A stretch of DNA of 64,000 nt from Ralstonia mannitolilytica (lineage in GTDB: Bacteria > Pseudomonadota > Gammaproteobacteria > Burkholderiales > Burkholderiaceae), in the NCBI RefSeq assembly GCF_905397375.1, contig NZ_CAJPVG010000004.1, forward strand, positions 278,661-342,660. Direction: 5' to 3'. The notes beneath the pieces are model-generated. The model was not told the DNA's origin. It saw only the letters and a program-made list of their open reading frames with translations, and did not search any database. Of the stretch, positions 46,460 through 54,815 are shown piece after piece. Position numbers and translations under genes: made by a program. Position 1 is the first letter of the stretch, and each line of letters opens with the position of its first letter.

Positions 46460-46924
46460 ATGAAAGTGCTGGACCTCCGCTGTGCCAATGACCACCGCTT
46501 CGAAGGCTGGTTCGGCTCCGATGCCGACCTCCAATCGCAGCAGGAACGCGGGCTGTTGACGTGCCCGGTTTGCGGTCACACCGAGGTTGAGCGCCTGCCG
46601 AGTGCACCGCGCCTGAACCTGTCGTCGTCCCGGGCGGAGACCTCCGCGAAGGACGGCACCGCCAAGGCAGCGGCAAGCGAGGCTCGCGCGCAAGCCGCGA
46701 CCCTGCAGCAGCTCTATCTGAAGGCCGTCCGCCATGTCCTGGCCAATACGGAGGACGTTGGCGAGCGGTTTGCCGAAGAGGCGCGCCGTATGCATTACAA
46801 CGAGGCGCCGGAGCGCGGGATTCGCGGGACGGCCTCGCTGGAAGAAGCGCGGGAGCTGGCAGAGGAGGGCATCGACGTGATGCCGCTGTTGGTGCCCGAG
46901 GCGCTCAAGCAGCCCGTGCACTAG
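46460..46924 (+). CDS. DUF1178 family protein
   Basis: This 154-residue protein starts with a zinc-ribbon-like segment: MKVLDLRCANDHRFEGWFGS and, about 30 residues on, LLTCPVCGHTEVERLPSAP. An Ala-rich linker and a helical C-terminal part (EEARRMHYNEAPERGIRGTA) follow. The family is widespread in proteobacteria with unknown function; a regulatory or chaperone-like role is only a guess. Confidence 0.88.
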   Translation: MKVLDLRCANDHRFEGWFGSDADLQSQQERGLLTCPVCGHTEVERLPSAPRLNLSSSRAETSAKDGTAKAAASEARAQAATLQQLYLKAVRHVLANTEDVGERFAEEARRMHYNEAPERGIRGTASLEEARELAEEGIDVMPLLVPEALKQPVH

Positions 46925-46954
46925 TTGCCCGATTCAGGTCCGCGCCGGTCCGAC

Positions 46955-46966
46955 AAGAACGTTCTT
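46955..46966 (+). promoter_or_regulatory. Perfect 12-bp palindrome upstream of the acyl-CoA dehydrogenase gene
   Basis: AAGAACGTTCTT lies 42 nt before the first acyl-CoA dehydrogenase start codon. Its form suits a TetR-type repressor such as those that control fatty-acid or branched-chain degradation genes, but the regulator is not identified. Confidence 0.45.
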
Positions 46967-47008
46967 CGCTGGTTTGCCGCAGCGGAGAGCCAACCACAGG
47001 AGACAGGC

Positions 47009-48205
47009 ATGGATCTGAACTACTCGGCGGCCGACGATGCGTTCCGCCAGGAAGTCCGCAGCTGGCTGCAAGCCAACCTGCCCAAGGACATCCAGGACAA
47101 GGTGTTGAACCACCGCCGCCTGAACCGCGACGATTTCGTCCGCTGGCACAAGGCGCTCGCGGCCAAGGGCTGGTCCGTGCCGCACTGGCCTGTCGAGTGG
47201 GGCGGCACGGGCTGGTCTCCCATCCAGAAGCACATCTGGGACGAAGAGTGCGCGCAGATTGGCGCGCCCGGCGTGCTGCCGTTTGGCGTGAGCATGGTGG
47301 CGCCGGTCATCATGAAGTACGGCAACGAAGCGCAGAAGCGCTACTACTTGCCGCGCATTCTGGACTGCACAGATTGGTGGTGCCAGGGCTATTCGGAGCC
47401 GGGGTCCGGTTCGGACCTGGCCTCGCTCAAGACACGCGCCGTGCGCGAGGGCGATCACTACATCGTCAACGGCCAGAAGACCTGGACCACGCTCGGCCAG
47501 CACGCCGACATGATCTTCTGTCTCGTGCGCACGGACCCGGAAGCCAAGAAGCAGGAAGGCATCTCGTTCCTGCTCATCGACATGAAGACGCCGGGCATCA
47601 CCGTGCGGCCGATCATCATGCTCGATGAAGAACACGAAGTGAACGAGGTGTTCTTCGACAACGTGAAGGTGCCGGTTGAAAACCTCATCGGCGAAGAAAA
47701 CCGTGGATGGACGTACGCCAAGTACCTGCTCGGCCATGAGCGCACCGGCATTGCGCGCGTGGGCAATTCCAAGCGCGAACTGGCGTTCCTCAAGCGCGTC
47801 GCCCTGCAGCATCAGAAGAACGGTAAGCCGCTGCTGGAGGATCCGGTGTTCGCGGCCAAGGTGGCTTCGCTCGAGATCGAACTCCTGGCCCTCGAAATGA
47901 CGGTGCTGCGCGTGGTGTCGAGCGAGAGCGCCGGCAAGGGGCCCGGCCCGGAGGCGTCGCTGCTCAAGATCAAGGGCACGCAGATCCAGCAGATGCTGAC
48001 CGAGCTGATGGTCGAGGCTGCCGGGCCGTATGCCCAGCCGTTCGACCCCAGCTACCTGGAAGGCGAAACGCAACAGGCCATCACGGGCGACAACGATGCC
48101 GCGCCCCTGGCACCGTACTACTTCAACTATCGCAAGACCTCGATCTACGGCGGGTCGAACGAGATCCAGCGCAACATCATCAGCCAGATGATCCTCGGCG
48201 TCTAA
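47009..48205 (+). CDS. Acyl-CoA dehydrogenase
   Basis: This 398-residue flavoprotein oxidises acyl-CoA thioesters to 2-enoyl-CoAs, passing electrons to ETF. It has the N-terminal helical domain, the FAD-binding YSEPGSGSDLASL, the VNGQKTWTT beta-domain motif and the C-terminal KTSIYGGSNEIQRNIIS. The ATG preceded by CAGGAG is preferred over a TTG 28 codons upstream. It pairs with a second acyl-CoA dehydrogenase 25 nt downstream; such pairs can form heteromeric enzymes for bulky substrates. The chain specificity is unknown. Confidence 0.92.
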   Translation: MDLNYSAADDAFRQEVRSWLQANLPKDIQDKVLNHRRLNRDDFVRWHKALAAKGWSVPHWPVEWGGTGWSPIQKHIWDEECAQIGAPGVLPFGVSMVAPVIMKYGNEAQKRYYLPRILDCTDWWCQGYSEPGSGSDLASLKTRAVREGDHYIVNGQKTWTTLGQHADMIFCLVRTDPEAKKQEGISFLLIDMKTPGITVRPIIMLDEEHEVNEVFFDNVKVPVENLIGEENRGWTYAKYLLGHERTGIARVGNSKRELAFLKRVALQHQKNGKPLLEDPVFAAKVASLEIELLALEMTVLRVVSSESAGKGPGPEASLLKIKGTQIQQMLTELMVEAAGPYAQPFDPSYLEGETQQAITGDNDAAPLAPYYFNYRKTSIYGGSNEIQRNIISQMILGV

Positions 48206-48230
48206 CGAGCAACGGATAACGGAGACAACC

Positions 48231-49361
48231 ATGGATTTCTCGTTCACCGACGAACAGAAGCAACTGGCCGATGCAGTGCGCCGCTTCATCGACAAGGACT
48301 ACGGTTTCGAGGCGCGCAACAAGGTGGTGTACTCGCCCGAAGGCGTGTCCCAGGCGCACTGGGACGCGCTGGCCGAACTGGGCCTCACCGCGTTGCCAGT
48401 GCCGGAAGCACAAGGCGGCTTTGACGGCCGCGCGATGGACCTCCTGGTAGTGATCCAGGAACTCGGCCGTGGCCTCGTGGTGGAGCCCTATCAGGCCACC
48501 GTGCTCGGTGCCCAGGCACTCAAGCTGGCGGGCGGACAGGACGCACTGCTCGAAGACGTGGCCGGTGGCGCCGTGAAGCTCGCCATCGCGTTCCACGAAC
48601 GCCAGTCGCGCTACGAACTCTTCAACGTGACGACGCGCGCCGCCCAGCAGGGCAGCGGCTGGGCGCTTACGGGCGAGAAGACCGTCGTCGTGCACGGCGC
48701 GCAGGCCGGCAAGCTCATCGTGTCGGCACGCACCGGCGGCGAAGCGCGTGACACTGCCGGCCTGTCGCTGTTCCTGGTTGACCACGATGCAGCCGGTGTG
48801 ACGGTCAAGGACTACCGCACCATCGACAACCTGCGTGCCGCCGACATCCGCTTCGACAACGCGCCGGCCACGCTGCTCGGCAAGGTCGGCGAGGCATGGG
48901 AGACGATCGATGCCGTCGCAGACCTGGGCTGCGTGCTGCTGTGCGCGGAAGCGATCGGCCTGATCGATGCGCTGAATGCCGCCACGCTCGAATATACGAA
49001 GACGCGGCAGCAGTTCGGCGTGCCGATCGCACGCTTCCAGGCGCTGCAGCACCGCATGGTCGACATGTTCATCCACGCGGAGCAGGCGCGTTCGATCACG
49101 TATCTTGCTGCCGCGCACTTTGAGGACGGCGATGCCGAGGCGCGCCGCCGTTATGTGTCGGCGGCCAAGGCGCGCGTGGGTCAGGCAGCGCGTGACGTCG
49201 GCCAGGAAGCCGTGCAGTTGCACGGCGGCATGGGCGTGACGAACGAGCTGCCGGCCGCGCACATGTTCAAGCGCCTGACGATGATCAACACGACGCTGGG
49301 CGACGTGGATCACCACCTGGCACGGTTCGCATCGCTGGCGGGCTTCAAGAACGCAGCATAA
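48231..49361 (+). CDS. Acyl-CoA dehydrogenase (second of pair)
   Basis: This 376-residue acyl-CoA dehydrogenase family member has the domain layout MDFSFTDEQKQLADAVRRFI (N-terminal), a central beta domain (WALTGEKTVVVHG) and the C-terminal helical domain (RQQFGVPIARFQALQHRMVD, then AVQLHGGMGVTNEL). It is more divergent than the upstream copy, lacking the SGSD-type FAD loop, so it may be a non-catalytic or heteromeric partner. It is followed by a hairpin and then two MaoC-type genes. Confidence 0.9.
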   Translation: MDFSFTDEQKQLADAVRRFIDKDYGFEARNKVVYSPEGVSQAHWDALAELGLTALPVPEAQGGFDGRAMDLLVVIQELGRGLVVEPYQATVLGAQALKLAGGQDALLEDVAGGAVKLAIAFHERQSRYELFNVTTRAAQQGSGWALTGEKTVVVHGAQAGKLIVSARTGGEARDTAGLSLFLVDHDAAGVTVKDYRTIDNLRAADIRFDNAPATLLGKVGEAWETIDAVADLGCVLLCAEAIGLIDALNAATLEYTKTRQQFGVPIARFQALQHRMVDMFIHAEQARSITYLAAAHFEDGDAEARRRYVSAAKARVGQAARDVGQEAVQLHGGMGVTNELPAAHMFKRLTMINTTLGDVDHHLARFASLAGFKNAA

Positions 49362-49374
49362 GCGCAAGTTCGAG

Positions 49375-49396
49375 CGCCCCGCATTCGTGCGGGGCG
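49375..49396 (+). promoter_or_regulatory. Intercistronic hairpin with TTCG loop
   Basis: CGCCCCGCA and TGCGGGGCG form a 9-bp perfect stem with a TTCG tetraloop, 13 nt after the second acyl-CoA dehydrogenase stop. TTGTCATTT follows, too weak a T-tract for certain termination; partial attenuation or mRNA stabilisation is likely. Confidence 0.6.
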
Positions 49397-49417
49397 TTGT
49401 CATTTGGAGGAGACAAC

Positions 49418-49888
49418 ATGGCAGAAGCAACGCGGTCGTACGAGTTTTACTTCGACGATTTCGAGGTCGGCCGTACGCTGGAGATGGGCACGTACACCGT
49501 CACCGAAGAAGAGATCCTGTCTTTTGCGCGGCAGTACGATCCCCAGCCGTTCCACATCGACGAAGAGGCGGCCAAGCACAGCATCTACGGCGGGATCATT
49601 TCGAGCGGCTGGATGACATGCTCGATCATGATGCGGCTGATGGTGCAGGGTTTCCTGAGCAAGGCGGCCAGCATGGGTTCGCCTGGCGTGGACGAGATCC
49701 GCTGGATCAAGCCGGTGTATCCGGGCGATACGCTGTCGGTGTCGAGCACGTGCATGGAAGTGCGGCCGTCCCAGTCGAAGCCGGATCGCGGCGTGGCGGT
49801 CAACCGCTGGGAAGCACGCAACCAGCGCGGCGAACTGGTCTGCACGGTGACTGGCATGGGCTTGTTCGGCCGCCGGCCCAAAGTCTGA
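49418..49888 (+). CDS. MaoC-like dehydratase
   Basis: This 156-residue hot-dog-fold protein has the MaoC hydratase core FARQYDPQPFHIDEEAAKHS followed by YGGIISSGW, with the expected Asp/His pair. It probably hydrates the 2-enoyl-CoA made by the neighbouring acyl-CoA dehydrogenases to 3-hydroxyacyl-CoA. GGAGGAG lies 5 nt before the chosen ATG; a start 7 codons earlier would overlap that site. Confidence 0.9.
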   Translation: MAEATRSYEFYFDDFEVGRTLEMGTYTVTEEEILSFARQYDPQPFHIDEEAAKHSIYGGIISSGWMTCSIMMRLMVQGFLSKAASMGSPGVDEIRWIKPVYPGDTLSVSSTCMEVRPSQSKPDRGVAVNRWEARNQRGELVCTVTGMGLFGRRPKV

Positions 49889-49925
49889 TTCGCTGCGCAT
49901 TCCACCACCCGAGGAGACAAACCAC

Positions 49926-50405
49926 ATGCGCATCATCGAATCGCTCGACGAGCTCAAGGGGCTGGTCGGCCAGGAAGTCGCGGTGAGCGACTGGACCGAG
50001 ATCACGCAGCACCAGGTGAACCTGTTTGCCGAGGCCACGGGCGATCACCAGTGGATTCACGTCGATGTGGAACGCGCCAAGCGCGAATCGCCGTTTGGCG
50101 CGCCGGTGGCGCACGGGTTCCTGACGCTGTCGCTGTTGCCGATGCTGATGGAGAAGGCCCTGAAGATGTCCGACGTGAAAATGGGCGTCAATTACGGCCT
50201 GAACCGGGTCCGCTTTACGGCACCCGTGCCGGTTGGCAGCCGCGTGCGAGCGCGCGTGAAGCTGCTCGAGATGGAGCTGCTGCCGCCGCTGCCCAATGCC
50301 CCCGCCCTGACCGGTGCACAGATGACGTGGGCCGTGACGTTCGAGCGTGAAGGACAGGAGCGCCCGGTGTGCGTGGCAGAAACGATCTCGCGCCGCTACT
50401 CCTAG
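49926..50405 (+). CDS. MaoC-like dehydratase (NodN type)
   Basis: This 159-residue second hot-dog hydratase has the core FAEATGDHQWIHVDVERAKR followed by SPFGAPVAHGFLTLSLLP, with the conserved Asp and His. It resembles NodN-type proteins. It stands 37 nt after the first MaoC gene with a GGAG site. Two different MaoC proteins beside two acyl-CoA dehydrogenases suggest heteromeric enzymes for an unusual acyl-CoA, possibly branched or ring-bearing. A terminator follows. Confidence 0.9.
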   Translation: MRIIESLDELKGLVGQEVAVSDWTEITQHQVNLFAEATGDHQWIHVDVERAKRESPFGAPVAHGFLTLSLLPMLMEKALKMSDVKMGVNYGLNRVRFTAPVPVGSRVRARVKLLEMELLPPLPNAPALTGAQMTWAVTFEREGQERPVCVAETISRRYS

Positions 50406-50430
50406 CGGCACGCTCTTCAGGCTTCCAAGG

Positions 50431-50458
50431 GCCGGCGCAATGCCGGCCTTTCTTTTTG
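50431..50458 (+). terminator. Rho-independent terminator after the acyl-CoA/MaoC genes
   Basis: GGCCGGC and GCCGGCC form a stem around GCAAT, followed by TTTCTTTTT, 26 nt after the second MaoC stop. Confidence 0.9.
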
Positions 50459-50559
50459 CGCGCGCGTGAGCTTGCGCTTCGCCCGTTTTGTTGCTTATCG
50501 ACGCCTGCCCCACGTCTGAGCACGACCACGCCCCAATGCGCGGAGTTGGAGCGGTCTTG

Positions 50560-50574
50560 GCACCGTTTTGGCGC
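50560..50574 (+). promoter_or_regulatory. NtrC-like binding site upstream of urtA
   Basis: GCACC, five bases, GGCGC matches the NtrC dyad (GCACC-N5-GGTGC) at 9 of 10 positions. It is centred about 62 nt upstream of the predicted sigma-54 start site. It also overlaps a weak second -24/-12-like sequence. Binding is inferred from sequence only. Confidence 0.5.
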
Positions 50575-50603
50575 CGATTTCCCATCGAGCGAGCGAAAAG
50601 CGA

Positions 50604-50619
50604 TGGCACGGTAGTTGCA
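50604..50619 (+). promoter_or_regulatory. Sigma-54 (RpoN) promoter of urtA
   Basis: TGGCACGGTAGTTGCA matches the -24/-12 consensus TGGCACG-N4-TTGCA exactly. Start of transcription is expected near 50629, giving a 36-nt leader before the urtA ATG. Together with the NtrC-like site it indicates induction of urea uptake under nitrogen limitation. Confidence 0.85.
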
Positions 50620-50665
50620 CTTTCGGCCCCGGGAGTCGTTCTCACTACCAACAAGAGGAGCCGCA

Positions 50666-51928
50666 ATGAAACGTCGTGAGCTGTTGAAGCTGTCAGCCGT
50701 CGCTGGCGCAACGCTGTTGTCCATGTCCAGCCTGGCGTTTGCGCAGGCAAAGGACCCGATCAAGGTCGGCATCCTGCATTCGCTCTCAGGCACCATGGCG
50801 ATCTCCGAAACGTCGTTGAAAGACGTGGCGCTGATGACCATCGACGAGATCAACAAGAGCGGCGGCGTGCTGGGCCGCAAGCTCCAGCCGGTGGTAGTGG
50901 ATCCGGCGTCGAACTGGCCGCTGTTTGCCGAGAAGGCGCGCGGGCTGCTCACGCAGGACAAGGTGGCCGTGACGTTCGGCTGCTGGACGTCGGTGTCGCG
51001 CAAGTCGGTGCTGCCGGTGTATGAAGAGCTGAACGGCCTGCTGTTCTACCCGGTGCAGTACGAAGGCGAAGAAATGTCGAAGAACGTCTTCTACACTGGC
51101 GCGGCGCCCAACCAGCAGGCCATTCCGGCCGTGGAATACCTGATGAGCAAGGAAGGCGGCGGTGCCAAGCGCTTCTTCCTGCTCGGTACCGATTACGTCT
51201 ATCCGCGCACGACCAACAAGATCCTGCGCGCGTTCCTGCACAGCAAGGGCGTGAAGGACAGCGACATCGAAGAGGTCTACACGCCGTTCGGCCACTCCGA
51301 TTACCAGACCATCGTTGCCAACATCAAGAAGTTCTCGCAGGGCGGCAAGACTGCGGTCATCTCGACCATCAACGGCGACTCCAACGTGCCGTTCTACAAG
51401 GAACTCGGCAACGCGGGCCTGAAGGCCAAGGATGTGCCGGTGGTGGCGTTCTCGGTCGGTGAGGAAGAGCTGCGCGGCATCGACACCAAGCCGCTGGCCG
51501 GCCAGCTTGCCGCATGGAACTACTTCATGTCGGTCAAGAACCCCGTCAACGAAGACTTCAAGAAGAAGTGGGCTGCATGGGTCAAGGCCAACAACCTGCC
51601 GGGCGGCGACAAGCGCGTCACCAACGACCCGATGGAAGCGACCTACGTCGGCATCATGATGTGGAAGCAGGCCGTCGAAAAGGCCGGCACCACCGACGTG
51701 GACAAGGTGCGTCAGGCGATGTACGGCCAGCAGTTCAAGGCGCCGTCGGGCTACACGCTCGTGATGAACAACAACCATCACCTGAGCAAGCCCGTGATGA
51801 TCGGCGAGGTCAGGGGCGATGGCCAGTTCAACGTCGTGTGGAAGACGCCGACGGTGATCCGCGCCAAGCCGTGGAGCCCGTACATCCCCGGCAACGAAGG
51901 CAAGCCCGACATGGTTGCAAGCAAGTGA
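50666..51928 (+). CDS. urtA: Urea ABC transporter substrate-binding protein
   Basis: This 420-residue periplasmic protein has a signal peptide with a twin-arginine-like start (MKRRELLKLSAVAGATLL) and the UrtA mature sequence: IKVGILHSLSGTMAISETSL, VTFGCWTSVSRKSVLPVYE and LLFYPVQYEGEEMSKN. It captures urea at low concentration for UrtBCDE. AGAGGAG precedes the ATG; a longer frame would start inside the sigma-54 promoter. It is first of the urt genes. Confidence 0.97.
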   Translation: MKRRELLKLSAVAGATLLSMSSLAFAQAKDPIKVGILHSLSGTMAISETSLKDVALMTIDEINKSGGVLGRKLQPVVVDPASNWPLFAEKARGLLTQDKVAVTFGCWTSVSRKSVLPVYEELNGLLFYPVQYEGEEMSKNVFYTGAAPNQQAIPAVEYLMSKEGGGAKRFFLLGTDYVYPRTTNKILRAFLHSKGVKDSDIEEVYTPFGHSDYQTIVANIKKFSQGGKTAVISTINGDSNVPFYKELGNAGLKAKDVPVVAFSVGEEELRGIDTKPLAGQLAAWNYFMSVKNPVNEDFKKKWAAWVKANNLPGGDKRVTNDPMEATYVGIMMWKQAVEKAGTTDVDKVRQAMYGQQFKAPSGYTLVMNNNHHLSKPVMIGEVRGDGQFNVVWKTPTVIRAKPWSPYIPGNEGKPDMVASK

Positions 51929-52033
51929 TGTGACCTCGCGGGCCGGCCATGTGACGAGCATGGCCGCCTTTTGAACGACGCTGTACGACGTGGCTGGCCG
52001 GGCTCCGTGCCGGCCGCCACGCATCGGATTGCC

Positions 52034-53644
52034 ATGACCCGCTTTCTTGCCGCACTGCTGTGCGCCCTGTGCTTGGTGGCTGTACCTGCCGCCCAATCGT
52101 GGGCCGCAGGGCAGCCGCTCACTCAGGCCGACCTCAAGCCTCTGGCCGGAGACGACTTCGATGCCAAGGTCAAGGCGCTCAACGCGCTGACCGCTGCGCC
52201 CGCCGAACAAGCCGGGCCGATTCTGCAAGCCTTGCAGAATGACGCGTTGTTCTTCGCGCCTGCCGCCGGCATGGTGCGTCAGGACGGCGAGAAGTACCTG
52301 GACGCGATCACTGGCCAACCCGTCACCGTCAAGGCCGACGATCTGCAGTCCCTCACACTGAACAATGCCCTGCGTGCGCAACTGGACAGCGCGGCGAGCG
52401 GCTTCGTGCTGCAATCGCCGGACCGTGCCGTGCGCGCGCAGGCCGTCGATACGTTGCTTGCGCATCCCGAGACGGCGTCGCGCCCCATTGTCGACGCGGC
52501 GCGCAAGCATGAAACCGATCCGGAGTTGCGCAGCAAGCTGCATGTGCTCTGGGCCAATCTCGCGCTTGACGACGGCACGCATGCCGAGAAGCTCGAAGCG
52601 CTCAAGCTGCTTGCGGGCGATACCAACCCGCAGACGCGCCAGCGCATCGCCCCGTTGCTTGCGAAGGACAGCGGTGCCGACGATGAACTGCGCGCCGCGG
52701 CCCAACAGGCGCTCGACGGCCTCGCCGCGCAGCAACGCAAGGCCGAGCTGGTCGGCAACCTGTTTGCGGGGCTGAGCCTCGGTTCGGTGCTGCTGCTGGC
52801 GGCGCTTGGGCTGGCCATCACCTACGGGCTCATCGGCGTCATCAACATGGCGCACGGTGAGTTCCTGATGATCGGCGCGTACGCCACCTACGTGGTCCAG
52901 ACGATTTTCCGCAACTACTTTCCGAACGCGTTCGACTGGTATCTGCCCGCAGCGCTGCCTGCTGCGTTCCTGGCGGCGGCCATCGTCGGCTTTGCGCTGG
53001 AGCGGCTGGTGCTGCGTCACCTGTATGGCCGTCCGCTCGAAACGCTGCTCGCCACGTTCGGGATCAGCCTGCTGCTGATGCAGGCCGTGCGTTCGATCTT
53101 CGGTGCGCAGAACGTGGAGGTGGCGAACCCGAGCTGGATGAGCGGCGGCATTGCGCTGTATCCGGGCCTCGTGCTGCCGTACAACCGGCTCGTCATCCTG
53201 CTGTTTGCGCTGGCCGTGGTGGCGATTGCGTGGGCGGTGCTCAACCGCACGCGCCTGGGCCTGTTCGTGCGGGCCACCACGCAGAACCGCACGATGGCGG
53301 CCTGCGTTGGCGTGCGCACGTGGAAGGTCGACAGCTACGCGTTTGCATTCGGTGCCGGTATTGCCGGCCTGGGCGGCTGCGCGCTCTCGCAGCTCGGCAA
53401 CGTCGGGCCGGACCTCGGCCAGAGCTACATCATCGATTCGTTCATGGCCGTGGTGCTGGGCGGGGTGGGGCAACTGGCCGGCACGATCATCGGTGCGTTC
53501 GGGCTGGGTCTCATCAACAAATTCATCGAGCCGTTCTATGGCGCGGTGCTGGCAAAGATCATCGTGCTGGTGCTGATCGTGCTGTTCATCCAGAAGCGTC
53601 CGCAGGGCCTGTTCGCCCTCAAGGGCCGCAGCGCCGAGGCCTGA
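52034..53644 (+). CDS. urtB: Urea ABC transporter permease UrtB
   Basis: This 536-residue protein has a signal peptide (MTRFLAALLCALCLVAVPAA), a ~200-residue periplasmic helical-repeat region (residues ~30-240) and a LivH-type permease domain with about eight membrane segments (GLAITYGLIGVINMAHGEF, TLLATFGISLLLMQAVR). The long N-terminal region is characteristic of UrtB. A TTG 21 codons upstream was rejected because the ATG gives a clean signal peptide. urtC follows after 1 nt. Confidence 0.96.
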   Translation: MTRFLAALLCALCLVAVPAAQSWAAGQPLTQADLKPLAGDDFDAKVKALNALTAAPAEQAGPILQALQNDALFFAPAAGMVRQDGEKYLDAITGQPVTVKADDLQSLTLNNALRAQLDSAASGFVLQSPDRAVRAQAVDTLLAHPETASRPIVDAARKHETDPELRSKLHVLWANLALDDGTHAEKLEALKLLAGDTNPQTRQRIAPLLAKDSGADDELRAAAQQALDGLAAQQRKAELVGNLFAGLSLGSVLLLAALGLAITYGLIGVINMAHGEFLMIGAYATYVVQTIFRNYFPNAFDWYLPAALPAAFLAAAIVGFALERLVLRHLYGRPLETLLATFGISLLLMQAVRSIFGAQNVEVANPSWMSGGIALYPGLVLPYNRLVILLFALAVVAIAWAVLNRTRLGLFVRATTQNRTMAACVGVRTWKVDSYAFAFGAGIAGLGGCALSQLGNVGPDLGQSYIIDSFMAVVLGGVGQLAGTIIGAFGLGLINKFIEPFYGAVLAKIIVLVLIVLFIQKRPQGLFALKGRSAEA

Positions 53645-53645
53645 T

Positions 53646-54815
53646 ATGACGACGACCAAGTTCTCTCTCGATATCCCGGCGCGCATGCCGCTGCTGTCGC
53701 GGCGCGGGTGGTCTGCGCTGGTGCTCGTGTCGCTCATCGTGTGCATTGGCGCGCCGGTGTGCGCGCTGCTGGTGCCGGAGGGTAGCCCGCTGCATCTGTC
53801 GGCGTATGCGCTCACGCTCATCGGCAAGATCATGTGCTACGCACTCGCGGCGCTGGCGCTCGATCTGGTGTGGGGCTATTGCGGCATCCTGAGCCTCGGG
53901 CACGGGCTGTTCTTCGCGCTCGGCGGTTATGGCATGGGCATGTACCTGATGCGCTCCATCGGCCGCGAAGGCGTGTACAAGAGCGACCTGCCGGACTTCA
54001 TGGTCTTCCTCGACTGGAAGGAGCTGCCGTGGTTCTGGCACGGCACCGAGCACTTCGCCTGGGCCATGCTGCTGGTGGTTCTGGTGCCCGGCGTGCTGGC
54101 GTGGCTGTTCGGCTTCTTTGCCTTCCGCTCGCGCGTCAAAGGCGTCTACCTGTCGATCATCACGCAGGCGATGACGTATGCGGCCATGCTGCTGTTCTTC
54201 CGTAACGAGACGGGCTTTGGCGGCAACAACGGCTTTACGGATTTCAAACGCATCCTCGGCTTCCCGATCTCCGCATTGCCGACGCGCACGGTGCTGTTCG
54301 TGGCGACGTTCGTGGCGCTCGTGCTGGCGTTCATCGCCTGCCGCGCCATCGTCACGTCCAAGTTCGGCCGCGTGGTCACCGCCATCCGCGATGCCGAAGC
54401 GCGCGTGATGTTCTCCGGCTACAACCCGCTCGGCTACAAGCTGTTCGTGTGGACGTTCTCCGCCGTGCTGTGCGGCATTGCGGGCGCGCTCTACGTGCCG
54501 CAGGTCGGCATCATCAACCCGGGCGAGATGTCGCCGGGCAACTCCATCGAGATGGCCGTGTGGGTGGCCGTGGGCGGGCGCGGCACGTTGATCGGCCCCA
54601 TCATCGGCGCGTTCCTCGTCAACGGCGCCAAGACGTTGCTCACCGCATGGGTGCCGGAGTACTGGCTGTTTGTGCTCGGCGCGATCTTCGTTCTGGTCAC
54701 GCTGTATCTGCCGAACGGCGTGCTGGGGCTGCTGGGCAAGCTGCGCATGAAAAAGCGCGCGCCCACGCCAGCCGAGGCGCATGAAGCCGCGACCGTCACC
54801 GGAGACCACGCATGA
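53646..54815 (+). CDS. urtC: Urea ABC transporter permease UrtC
   Basis: This 389-residue LivM-type inner-membrane permease has about ten membrane segments; conserved stretches are LALDLVWGYCGILSLGHGLF and the EAA-like loop AIRDAEARVMFSGYN. It forms the channel with UrtB. It overlaps urtD by 4 nt (ATGA). Confidence 0.96.
   Translation: MTTTKFSLDIPARMPLLSRRGWSALVLVSLIVCIGAPVCALLVPEGSPLHLSAYALTLIGKIMCYALAALALDLVWGYCGILSLGHGLFFALGGYGMGMYLMRSIGREGVYKSDLPDFMVFLDWKELPWFWHGTEHFAWAMLLVVLVPGVLAWLFGFFAFRSRVKGVYLSIITQAMTYAAMLLFFRNETGFGGNNGFTDFKRILGFPISALPTRTVLFVATFVALVLAFIACRAIVTSKFGRVVTAIRDAEARVMFSGYNPLGYKLFVWTFSAVLCGIAGALYVPQVGIINPGEMSPGNSIEMAVWVAVGGRGTLIGPIIGAFLVNGAKTLLTAWVPEYWLFVLGAIFVLVTLYLPNGVLGLLGKLRMKKRAPTPAEAHEAATVTGDHA

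Noticed and set aside
46925..47008. TTG start for the acyl-CoA dehydrogenase
   Set aside because: It begins directly after the DUF1178 stop and includes the operator-like palindrome; the ATG at 47009 has CAGGAG and the usual N-terminus.
50786..53833. A ~1000-codon minus-strand frame opposite urtA and urtB
   Set aside because: Shadow of two certain genes; composition rich in His, Arg and Gln without any domain.
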